6,302 bases of DNA from JBHENW01 sp046261875 (GTDB taxonomy: Bacteria > Acidobacteriota > Thermoanaerobaculia > UBA5066 > Gp7-AA6). A program made the translations under genes and the position numbers. Position 1 is the first letter of the stretch, and each line of letters begins with the position of its first letter. Under the pieces are notes generated by a model that was not told where the DNA came from, searched no databases, and worked only from the letters and a program-made list of their open reading frames with translations. Of the stretch, positions 1-5,643 are shown piece by piece. Location of the stretch: NCBI GenBank assembly GCA_046261875.1, contig JBHENW010000201.1, positions 1-6,302 on the forward strand, read 5' to 3'.

Positions 1-279
1 CAATTCGTCATAGACCTCTTTCTCGCGGCCCGCCTTGATGCCCTCCGCCGCGCACTTCTCCATGTAGCTTCGGACCATCAGCTTGCCGGCGCCTCGCAAG
101 GCCTCCTGCGCCGCGGCGATCTGCTGCAGGATCTCGGCGCACGGGCGGTTCTCTTCCAGCATCCGCTCGATGCCGTCCACCTGCCCTCGCGCCCGCTTGA
201 GCCGGCGCCGGACTTCGAGCTTGCGCTCGTCGGGAACGAAGATCGTCTCGACCACCGGCAGCGTGCCTTTTGCGGGCAT
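1..279 (-). CDS. CsoR/RcnR-family metal- or thiol-sensing transcriptional repressor (partial, C-terminus off the window)
   Basis: Ninety-three codons run from the ATG at 279 to the window edge with no stop, so the C-terminus is missing. The protein is a small all-helical DUF156 (CsoR/RcnR/FrmR/CstR) repressor: after a short N-terminal arm, RLKRARGQVDGIERMLEENRPC (about 26-47) matches helix 1 and the start of helix 2 of the family. The first sensor cysteine is C47 and the second C76, 29 residues apart exactly as C36 and C65 of Mycobacterium CsoR. The residue four before the second Cys, His61 in Cu(I)-sensing CsoR, is Tyr72 here (SYMEKC). This is seen directly and makes copper specificity uncertain; a Cys pair without the His recalls persulfide-sensing CstR. 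The start is set by GGAGG about 6 nt upstream; an ATG at 292 lies in another frame. It is divergent from the export operon and preceded by a family-type operator, so autoregulation is likely. Confidence 0.93.
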   Translation of the reverse strand, partial: MPAKGTLPVVETIFVPDERKLEVRRRLKRARGQVDGIERMLEENRPCAEILQQIAAAQEALRGAGKLMVRSYMEKCAAEGIKAGREKEVYDEL

Positions 280-304
280 CGGCTTCCTCCATAACCCGGA
301 ACGA

Positions 305-321
305 ATACAGGGGGGGAGTAT
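305..321. promoter_or_regulatory. Putative CsoR/RcnR-type operator (ATAC-A-GGGGGGG-A-GTAT)
   Basis: A 17-bp element has inverted ATAC/GTAT ends around a run of seven G. Its core at 306-320 reads TACA-G6-G-AGTA, which differs at one position from the E. coli RcnR consensus TACT-G6-N-AGTA as I recall it, and shares the G-tract-with-AT-ends layout of other CsoR/FrmR operators. It lies 26 bp upstream of the start codon of the repressor gene on its leader side. The match is read directly from the sequence; the binding is inferred. Confidence 0.72.
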
Positions 322-322
322 A
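317..322 (-). promoter_or_regulatory. Probable -10 box of the repressor gene (TATACT on the minus strand)
   Basis: Read on the minus strand, 322 to 317 is TATACT, one mismatch from TATAAT. It would place the transcription start near 310, inside the operator, so a bound repressor would block it. No convincing -35 hexamer stands 16-18 bp upstream (the region around 340-345 is CCCGCG-like), so the promoter is only moderately supported. Confidence 0.4.
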
Positions 323-438
323 TTCTAAGTCCCGGTAATCGCGGGTCTCCTCGAAGGGGAATAGTTGTCATTCGATCGAGCTTCGAGGGGTCGGATGCTC
401 TGCTCCGCCTCCGGTCGCGGGTATATCCTCGGAACACG

Positions 439-843
439 ATGCGTCTGAGAGGTTGGTCAGCCCCTCTTCTGGTGGCGCTCGTCGCCGCGCTTCCGACCCT
501 CGTCAGCCTGTGCGAGCTGCGCTGCGTCTCCCCCGGTACAGCGCCCGAAGCGACTTCCGACCAGCACGGTTCATCGAGCTGTTCGGGCCACGAAACCGAC
601 GGGGCGGGCGAAGCGCCCAGAGGCACTCCCGCCGAGTCGAGTCACGAGTGTGGCGAGCACGTTATGCTCGCGAAGAGCGGCGTCGCTTTCTGTTTTCAGC
701 CGGCCAGACACTTCGCCTGGCTCGCTGTCGTGTGCGGCGCTTCTGACACGATCGCGGAGCCGCTGAGCCACGCCGGGATTCTTTCGATCTCCTCGGATCT
801 CTCCCCGCCCTCGGGTCGAAGTCCGGCCGTTCTTCGACTCTAG
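439..843 (+). CDS. Exported Cys/His-containing small protein, function unknown
   Basis: This 134-aa protein has a short basic N-terminus (RLRGW), a hydrophobic stretch at about 9-24 (APLLVALVAALPTLVS) and then CELRC (C25, C29), which fits a signal peptide or N-terminal anchor. The rest is hydrophilic with Cys at 48, 71, 85 and 99 and His at 43, 51, 69, 74, 91 and 111. Six Cys and six His in so small an exported protein suggest metal binding or disulfides. The C-terminus (SPPSGRSPAVLRL) resembles the Pro-then-VLR ending I recall in small unnamed proteins of copper clusters, but I know no characterised homologue. The start has a weak Shine-Dalgarno sequence (GGAA about 5 nt upstream), so it is less certain. 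It is the first rightward gene and is separated from the next by a strong terminator. Role in periplasmic metal sequestration is inferred. Confidence 0.68.
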   Translation: MRLRGWSAPLLVALVAALPTLVSLCELRCVSPGTAPEATSDQHGSSSCSGHETDGAGEAPRGTPAESSHECGEHVMLAKSGVAFCFQPARHFAWLAVVCGASDTIAEPLSHAGILSISSDLSPPSGRSPAVLRL

Positions 844-863
844 TCCTCCTCAAAATCCGATTC

Positions 864-903
864 TCCGTTCGGCGCGAGCAGGTCGCGCCGAACGGACCTT
901 TTT
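864..903 (+). terminator. Strong rho-independent terminator
   Basis: CCGTTCGGCGCGA (865-877) pairs perfectly with TCGCGCCGAACGG (883-895) around a 5-nt GCAGG loop. A flanking T864-A896 pair extends the stem to 14 bp. TTTTT follows at 899-903 after a 2-nt CC gap. The T tract exists only on the plus-strand side, so it acts on rightward transcription. It lies 20 bp after the stop of the 134-aa gene and 15 bp before the ATG at 919. Confidence 0.85.
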
Positions 904-918
904 CGGTGAGGAGATCCG

Positions 919-1764
919 ATGGCTATCAATAAACGTATCTCTGTTCTCGCTCTCACGATCCTGGCAACCGTTCTGGCAGCCGCTCTGATCGCCGCGCTCA
1001 CCTTCGGAGGCGGAGCGAAACGGACGATCGCCAGCCGCAGCGCGGCTGCCTTTCGCGAGGCACAGCAGAAAGGCGAGCCTGTGGCCGCAGAGGCGCACGG
1101 CCATGGCGCGCTCTCTCCCGCGGCCGCTGGCCAGCCTGCGCATGCCGGGCATGGCGGCGCTGAGATGAAAGAGCCCGAGAGCGCGGAGGAGCGAAAGGGC
1201 CATCCGCAGGACGCGGCGGGAGGCCACGCCGATATGCAGCACGGCTTCAGCCCCGTGCCGCCGAAACGCCGACCAGGCGGAGACCATGCCGGAATGCATC
1301 ACGGAGGAGCTACGGCGGCAGGGACGTCTCGGGATCCGATGCCTGGAGCTCCGGTGGTTTCCCCGCCAGAGCCGAAAGCGGCCGAGGCCTCTTCGGGTCA
1401 GCCGGCGGAGACCCTCCAACCGGATCCGGTGGATGGTCCGGCGCCGACGTCGGTCCGCGATGCGCGGCGCTCCGCGGAGATGTCTCGGGAGATGGCGCCG
1501 GGGGGGCATGCGATGCAGCACGGCGCGACCGCGTACCGCCAGCTCGATGCGGGACGCGACTCGGTGACGACGCCATCCGAAGAAGGGGGCGCCGCGCACG
1601 AACATGGCATGCAAAAGAGCTCTCCGCCGCCGGCTCCGACTCAGCCTCCCGGGATGAAGAAGCCTCCTCCCGACGTGCAAAAGCCCTCGCCCGAGCCGAC
1701 GCACCCGCCGCATCACTCGGGCCGCAGCGAGGAGGACTGGCGGGACGGCGAGGCGGTGCGATGA
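919..1764 (+). CDS. Membrane-anchored His/Met/Pro-rich putative metal-binding protein
   Basis: The 281-aa protein starts with MAINKR and one hydrophobic segment (about 8-30) without a clear signal peptidase site, so it is probably an N-terminal anchor with the rest in the periplasm. The remainder is low-complexity and probably disordered, rich in Ala, Pro, Gly and Glu, and studded with metal-ligand clusters: HGHG (60-63), HAGHGG (75-80), HADMQHG (103-109), HAGMHHG (123-129), HAMQHG (197-202), HEHGMQ (227-232) and HPPHH (262-266). The HAxMxHG unit recurs three times. The last third is Pro/Lys-rich (PPPAPTQPP, KKPPP). Mixed His and Met clusters suit Cu(I)/Cu(II) binding, so a copper sponge or chaperone is inferred. 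No globular domain is recognisable. GAGGAG about 5 nt upstream sets the start, and the stop overlaps the next start as ATGA. The reading frame stays coherent across the G7 run at 1500-1506. Confidence 0.8.
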   Translation: MAINKRISVLALTILATVLAAALIAALTFGGGAKRTIASRSAAAFREAQQKGEPVAAEAHGHGALSPAAAGQPAHAGHGGAEMKEPESAEERKGHPQDAAGGHADMQHGFSPVPPKRRPGGDHAGMHHGGATAAGTSRDPMPGAPVVSPPEPKAAEASSGQPAETLQPDPVDGPAPTSVRDARRSAEMSREMAPGGHAMQHGATAYRQLDAGRDSVTTPSEEGGAAHEHGMQKSSPPPAPTQPPGMKKPPPDVQKPSPEPTHPPHHSGRSEEDWRDGEAVR

Positions 1765-3200
1765 GGCGCCTCGCGTGGAATCGGGTCGCCTGGATCCTGC
1801 CGGCCGCGGTCTTCACCGGATGCGCCTCGGTGCCGCGCGACGCCGGCTTCTCCGACGTCGAAAAGGCGGTCACGGAACGGACGGGGCACCGCGTCGTCTG
1901 GCAGGACGCGTCGCGGAGCGCGCCGGCGACGTCGGATGAAGAGATACAGCCTCTGCTCCAGGGTGAGCTGACGGCGGACCGCGCCGTCGAGATCGCGCTC
2001 CAGAACAATCGAGACCTGCAGGCCACTCTGGCGGAGCTGGGAATCGCGCGGGCAGACTTGATCGAGGCCGTCACCGTGAGAAACCCCCTCTTGGATGGGG
2101 AGATCCGGTTTCCGGGGAGGCCGAAAAGCCCCTTCGAGATCGCCGTCACGCAGACGCTGCTCGACTTGCTCCAGCTTCCTGCCCGGCGGCGATTCGGCAC
2201 AGCGCTCTTCGAGGCCTCCAAGCTCCGGGTCACCGGCGCCGTCGTCCGCTTCGCCGCGGAGGTGCGCTCCGACTACTACGATCTGCAGGCGGCGCAACAG
2301 ATTCTCGCCCGGCAGCGGGTGATCACCGAAGCCGCGCGCGCTTCGGCCGAGCTGTCCCGCCGCCAGCACACCGCCGGCAACATCTCCGATCTCGACCTGG
2401 AGAACGAGCAGGCCCTCTACGAGCAGGCGAAGCTGGACCTCGCCCGCGCCGAGCTCGAAGAGCTTCAGGCGCGCGAGATCCTGATCGCCGACCTGGGCCT
2501 CCTGGATGGCAAGACCTCCTTCGATCTCCCCGACCAGTTCACGCCGATCCCCGAGCGGGAGGGCTCCCTGGAAGGGCTGGAAGAGAAAGCGGTCGCCGAG
2601 CGGCTCGACCTGCGCGTGGAACGGCAGGAGCTCGAGGCCGCGCAACGCAGGCTTCCCGTCTCGCGCTGGGCCGTGCTGGAGGATCTTTCCCTGGGCGTTC
2701 ACCGCGAGCGGGAGCCCGAAGGCGAGTCCACCACCGGACCGGCTCTGACTGTTCCGATCCCGATTTTCAGTCGCGGCAACGCGCAGAGGGCCCGCGCCGC
2801 CGCCCTGCTGCGCCAGGCGCAGCAGCGTCTGGCGGCCCTGACCGTCAACGCGCGCTCGGAGGTCCGCTCCGCCCGGGAGCGGCTGCTGGAGGCCCGCGCC
2901 CGCGTCGAGTACCTGCGAGACGTCCTTTTGCCGCGGCGCCTCCGGATCCTCGCACTGACACAGCTCGAGTACAACGCCATGCTGCGCGGCGTCTTCCAGC
3001 TCATCCAGGCGCGCCAGAACGTGGCCGGCGCGGAGCGCGAGCTCGTGCTGGCGCAGCGAGACTACTGGATCGCCCGCTCCGATCTGGACACCGCGCTCGC
3101 AGGAGTGACCCGCTTTTCCTCGCGCCCGGAGAGGCCCGAGTTCATGCGGCTCGAACTCTCCCGGCCGCCGATGCAGACGCAGACCAGAGAAAACGAATAG
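1761..3200 (+). CDS. TolC/CusC-family outer-membrane efflux lipoprotein
   Basis: This 479-aa protein is of normal length for an outer-membrane factor, the trimeric duct through which RND or other tripartite pumps expel metals or drugs. Residues 1-21 form a lipoprotein signal with FTGC at 18-21, so C21 is the probable lipidated residue. Two OEP repeats follow: the first opens with LTADRAVEIALQNNRDLQA (70-88) and continues through long Ala/Glu/Arg-rich helices (about 160-245). The second covers about 272-450, with the strand/turn PIPIFSRGNAQRARA (332-346) and a final coiled coil containing YNAMLRGVFQLIQARQN (404-420). It overlaps the His/Met-rich gene by 4 nt, implying translational coupling, and AGGCGG lies upstream. 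Substrate specificity cannot be read from the sequence; the neighbouring metal genes suggest copper. No RND pump or adaptor is in the window, so its partners are unknown. Confidence 0.93.
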   Translation: MRRLAWNRVAWILPAAVFTGCASVPRDAGFSDVEKAVTERTGHRVVWQDASRSAPATSDEEIQPLLQGELTADRAVEIALQNNRDLQATLAELGIARADLIEAVTVRNPLLDGEIRFPGRPKSPFEIAVTQTLLDLLQLPARRRFGTALFEASKLRVTGAVVRFAAEVRSDYYDLQAAQQILARQRVITEAARASAELSRRQHTAGNISDLDLENEQALYEQAKLDLARAELEELQAREILIADLGLLDGKTSFDLPDQFTPIPEREGSLEGLEEKAVAERLDLRVERQELEAAQRRLPVSRWAVLEDLSLGVHREREPEGESTTGPALTVPIPIFSRGNAQRARAAALLRQAQQRLAALTVNARSEVRSARERLLEARARVEYLRDVLLPRRLRILALTQLEYNAMLRGVFQLIQARQNVAGAERELVLAQRDYWIARSDLDTALAGVTRFSSRPERPEFMRLELSRPPMQTQTRENE

Positions 3201-3211
3201 GACGGTATGCC

Positions 3212-4597
3212 ATGATCTCCCGAAGAAGACTTCTCTTCTCGAGCACCACGGCCGCGGCGGCGACTGCCGCCGGCCTGCTCAATCCCCGGCGCCTCCTCGG
3301 CGCGGTCCGCGAAGCGAGCGGGCGCCCGGCCAACGGCCGGTACACGCCCGTCGTGACGCCCAACGTCGGTCGCCTTCCCTGGAAGATGGAGGACGGCTTC
3401 AAGACTTTCCACCTCGTCGCCGAACCGGTCGTGCGCGAGTTCGCGCCCGGGCTCAAGGTCAACTGCTGGGGCTACAACGGGACGAGCCCCGGACCGACGA
3501 TCGAAGCGGTCGAAGGGGATCGGGTCCGGATGTACGTCGAGAACCGGCTGCCGGAGCCGACGTCCGTCCACTGGCATGGTGTCCTGTTGCCCAACGGGAT
3601 GGACGGAGTCGCCGGCCTGAACCAGCGGCGGATCGAGCCGGGCGAAACGTTCAAGTACGAGTTCACGGTGCGGCAGCACGGCACCCAGATGTACCACCCG
3701 CACTTCGACGAGATGGTCCAGCAGTCCATGGGGATGATGGGCTTCTTGATCTTCCATCCGCGCCGGCCGATTCGCCGGATCGACCGCGATTACGCGATCT
3801 TCCTGAACGAATGGTTCATCAAGCCCGGGACCTCGACGCCGGATCCGACGGTGATGCTCGACTTCAACGTCTTCACCTTCAACAGCCGGGTCTTTCCCGG
3901 CACCGAGCCTCTGGTGGCGCGCCTGGGTGACCGGGTGCGCATCCGGATCGCCAACATCAGCATGGATTCGCACCCGATCCACCTCCACGGGCACACCTTC
4001 CGCTGGACGGGAAGCGACGGCGGACCGCTCCCCGAGTCCGCCTGGATTCCCGAGACGAGCATCAACGTGCCGCCGGGGACGACCCGCGACATCGAGTTCA
4101 TCGCGGACAACACGGGGGATTGGGCGCTCCACTGCCACAAGGTCCACCACACGATGAACCAGATGGGGCACAACCTTCCGATCCTGACCGGCGTGGACAC
4201 CTCCGGCGTGGAGCAAAAGCTCCAGGAACTGATCCCCGGCTACATGACGATGGGCACCACCGGCATGGGCGACATGACGGACATGGGCACGCCGCGCAAC
4301 ACGCTGCTGATGGGCGGGGGCGAAGGGCCCTTCGGAACGATCTTCATGGGGGGCATGTTCACGATCCTCAAGATCCGCGAGGGCCTTCGAAGCTCCGACA
4401 AAGATGTCGGCTGGTACCGGCATCCCACGGGCACGGTGGCCTCCGCGGTGGCAGGCCGGCACGCCGCAGGGCTGCCCGCGCCGGCGGTCCCGTCCGGCCA
4501 GCCGCGGTATTCCTCGCGGCTCGCGGCTGCCGCCGCGGCCGGCCCGCTTCAGGCGGTCAAAGCCAACGCGTGTGGGACGCCGCCGCAGGGACGTTGA
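3212..4597 (+). CDS. Two-domain multicopper oxidase, Tat-exported (putative cuproxidase)
   Basis: The 461-aa protein carries a Tat signal (SRRRLLFSS at 3-11, then an Ala-rich core). All copper motifs are present: HWHG (H120, H122), YHPH (H162, H164), HPIHLHG (H254, H257, H259) and HCH-x3-H-x4-M (H307, C308, H309, H313, M318). The type 1 copper would be held by H254, C308, H313 and M318, the trinuclear centre by the other eight His. Only about 90 residues separate YHPH from HPIHLHG, too few for a middle domain, so this is a two-domain enzyme with T1 copper in the second cupredoxin domain, like small laccases, which form trimers. A Met-rich segment follows (about 345-382, with TMGTTGMGDMTDMG), fitting Cu(I) binding, then an Ala/Pro-rich tail of about 50 residues. 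It would couple Cu(I) (or organic substrate) oxidation to reduction of oxygen to water in the periplasm. It starts 11 bp after the TolC gene with only a weak RBS. Confidence 0.93.
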   Translation: MISRRRLLFSSTTAAAATAAGLLNPRRLLGAVREASGRPANGRYTPVVTPNVGRLPWKMEDGFKTFHLVAEPVVREFAPGLKVNCWGYNGTSPGPTIEAVEGDRVRMYVENRLPEPTSVHWHGVLLPNGMDGVAGLNQRRIEPGETFKYEFTVRQHGTQMYHPHFDEMVQQSMGMMGFLIFHPRRPIRRIDRDYAIFLNEWFIKPGTSTPDPTVMLDFNVFTFNSRVFPGTEPLVARLGDRVRIRIANISMDSHPIHLHGHTFRWTGSDGGPLPESAWIPETSINVPPGTTRDIEFIADNTGDWALHCHKVHHTMNQMGHNLPILTGVDTSGVEQKLQELIPGYMTMGTTGMGDMTDMGTPRNTLLMGGGEGPFGTIFMGGMFTILKIREGLRSSDKDVGWYRHPTGTVASAVAGRHAAGLPAPAVPSGQPRYSSRLAAAAAAGPLQAVKANACGTPPQGR

Positions 4598-4600
4598 GCC

Positions 4601-5230
4601 ATGGCGAGACCGCTCCGATACCTCCTGCTCGCCGTTTCTGTCCTTCTTCTGGCCGTTGCCGTTCTTCTCTTTCGGTTTTCCCGGCATGGCCTGAGCGTTC
4701 ACGATGACCCAACCCAGGCCGAAGAACTCCTCGCGCGGGTTCTCCGAAACCTGGCGGCTCCCGCCGACCTGCGGGAGGCGAAGAATCCCGTGCGGGCGAC
4801 TCCCGAGATCCTCGTGGAAGCCCGGGGCCACTTCGCCGACCACTGCGCGGTCTGCCATGGCAACGACGGGAGGGGGAATACGACTCTCGGCCAGCGCCTC
4901 TATCCGCGCGCGCCGGACATGACGCTGGAGGCGACTCAGTCCCTCTCCGACGGGGAGATGTTCGCGGTCATCGAAAACGGCATCCGCCTGACCGGCATGC
5001 CCGGCTGGGGAGACGGCACTGCGGAATCCGCCCGCGGGAGCTGGGGCCTGGTTCACTTCATCCGAAATCTTTCAAAGCTCAGCGAAGAGGACCTGCGAGA
5101 AATGGAGAAGATGAACCCGATGACTGCCGAGCAGTTCGAGCAGATGAAGGAGGAGGAAGCCTTTCTCCAGGGAGAACCCGAATCATCTCAAACGAAGCCA
5201 CGGACTCGACCCTCCACGCATTCTCATTGA
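4601..5230 (+). CDS. Membrane-anchored monohaem cytochrome c
   Basis: The 209-aa protein has one N-terminal membrane segment (about 7-25, YLLLAVSVLLLAVAVLLF) and a periplasmic class I cytochrome c domain. The haem site is CAVCH (C82, C85, H86), with the likely distal ligand M133 in TGMPGW. One CxxCH means one haem. After the fold comes an acidic, Met/Glu-rich helix (about 161-192, LSEEDLREMEKMNP onward) and a polar tail ending THSH. It begins 3 bp after the oxidase stop with AGGGA upstream, so the two are almost certainly co-transcribed. Pairing with the oxidase suggests electron exchange between them, for instance cytochrome c feeding the T1 copper or accepting electrons from copper oxidation; this is inference. 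A general respiratory role is the alternative. Confidence 0.9.
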   Translation: MARPLRYLLLAVSVLLLAVAVLLFRFSRHGLSVHDDPTQAEELLARVLRNLAAPADLREAKNPVRATPEILVEARGHFADHCAVCHGNDGRGNTTLGQRLYPRAPDMTLEATQSLSDGEMFAVIENGIRLTGMPGWGDGTAESARGSWGLVHFIRNLSKLSEEDLREMEKMNPMTAEQFEQMKEEEAFLQGEPESSQTKPRTRPSTHSH

Positions 5231-5242
5231 AAAGGAGAAGCC

Positions 5243-5545
5243 ATGCGTAAGACCGTTTCGCTGTTCATCGCCGCCCTCCTGATCGCCGGCGCCGCCTCCG
5301 CGCACGGCGGCCACGCGCACCAGGTCCTGGGCACCGTCAAAGAAATCCGCGGTGATGCCGTGATCGTGACTACGAAAGACGGCAAGGAGGTCACGGTTCA
5401 CCTGACCGGGAAGACGAAATACGAAAAGGCCGGTGACGCGGCCGCGCGAACCGATCTTTTCGCCGGTTCCCGCGTCTCCGTGTACCTCGAGAACGATGGC
5501 AAGACGGCGGCGACCGTCAAGATCGGGGCGCCGAAGTCGAAATGA
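5243..5545 (+). CDS. Small periplasmic protein with His-rich mature N-terminus (DUF5666-like)
   Basis: The 100-aa precursor has a classic signal peptide (MRKTVSLFIAALLIAGAASA) with an ASA cleavage site at 18-20, which would leave a mature protein beginning HGGHAH (H21, H24, H26). The remaining 75 residues form a run of predicted beta strands: VLGTVKEIRGDAVIVTTKDG, then KEVTVHLTGKTKYEK, then SRVSVYLEN and TAATVKIG. This recalls the small beta-barrel of DUF5666-type proteins; a CusF-like OB fold is an alternative. A free N-terminal His followed by further His is a plausible Cu(II) site, as in CopC, but that is inference. AAAGGAG about 5 nt upstream gives a strong start. It lies 12 bp after the cytochrome gene and most likely belongs to the same transcript. 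Confidence 0.82.
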   Translation: MRKTVSLFIAALLIAGAASAHGGHAHQVLGTVKEIRGDAVIVTTKDGKEVTVHLTGKTKYEKAGDAAARTDLFAGSRVSVYLENDGKTAATVKIGAPKSK

Positions 5546-5643
5546 GCGGCAGGTCTCTGAAATCGAAGGCACGGCGTGCAAAAAAAGCCATGCAGCGACT
5601 CCACAATGCGGGAGCGATTGAAGAAGTAACGAATGGAGGATCT
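5546..5643 (+). other. Spacer between the small periplasmic gene and the DUF305 gene
   Basis: These 98 bp are the longest gap in the rightward operon after 919. They contain an A7 run (5580-5586), a weak 4-bp hairpin (5569-5579) without a T tract, and the AATGGAGGATCT ribosome-binding region just before 5644. The frame stays open from an ATG at 5542 that overlaps the previous stop, so part of it could be translated as an N-terminal extension. I see no promoter or terminator. Confidence 0.4.

Larger units (their letters stand above)
280..438. other. Divergent intergenic region between repressor and export genes
   Basis: This region of about 159 bp holds the operator and the repressor -10 box described separately. 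For the rightward genes I see no clear sigma-70 promoter: TTGTCA at 365-370 has no -10 at the right distance, and TATATC at 422-427 lacks a -35 and would give a leader of only about 5 nt. A short CCCG/CGGG inverted repeat spans 331-345. No RNA gene is apparent. Confidence 0.5.

Noticed and set aside
8..292. Minus-strand frame starting at 292 that overlaps the repressor gene
   Set aside because: It is the shifted frame of the same region; the frame starting at 279 gives a clear CsoR-family protein.
365..427. TTGTCA (365-370) and TATATC (422-427) as a rightward promoter
   Set aside because: They are over 50 bp apart, far from the 17-bp spacing, and neither has a proper partner; TATATC alone would leave a leader of about 5 nt.
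1500..1506. G7 run as a possible frameshift in the His/Met-rich gene
   Set aside because: The same frame carries metal-cluster motifs on both sides (HAGMHHG before, HAMQHG directly after), so no shift is needed.
850..2702. Several long minus-strand frames opposite the His/Met-rich and TolC genes
   Set aside because: Low-complexity Arg/Ser/Ala translations without domains, signal peptides or ribosome-binding sites; explained by codon bias of the plus-strand genes.
4440..4597. Frameshift near the end of the oxidase gene producing the Ala/Pro-rich tail
   Set aside because: Neither alternative frame gives a more convincing C-terminus, and the annotated stop fits neatly 3 bp before the cytochrome start; kept only as a caveat.
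3062..5056. Very long open frame on the minus strand (664 codons) opposite the oxidase and cytochrome genes
   Set aside because: It is the GC-rich shadow of two well-recognised plus-strand genes with complete catalytic motifs; its translation is His/Arg/Pro-rich with no recognisable domain.
5569..5586. Small hairpin (GCAC-GGC-GTGC) next to an A7 run, considered as a terminator
   Set aside because: The stem is only 4 bp, the run is A rather than T on the coding strand, and on the minus strand the T run would precede the hairpin.
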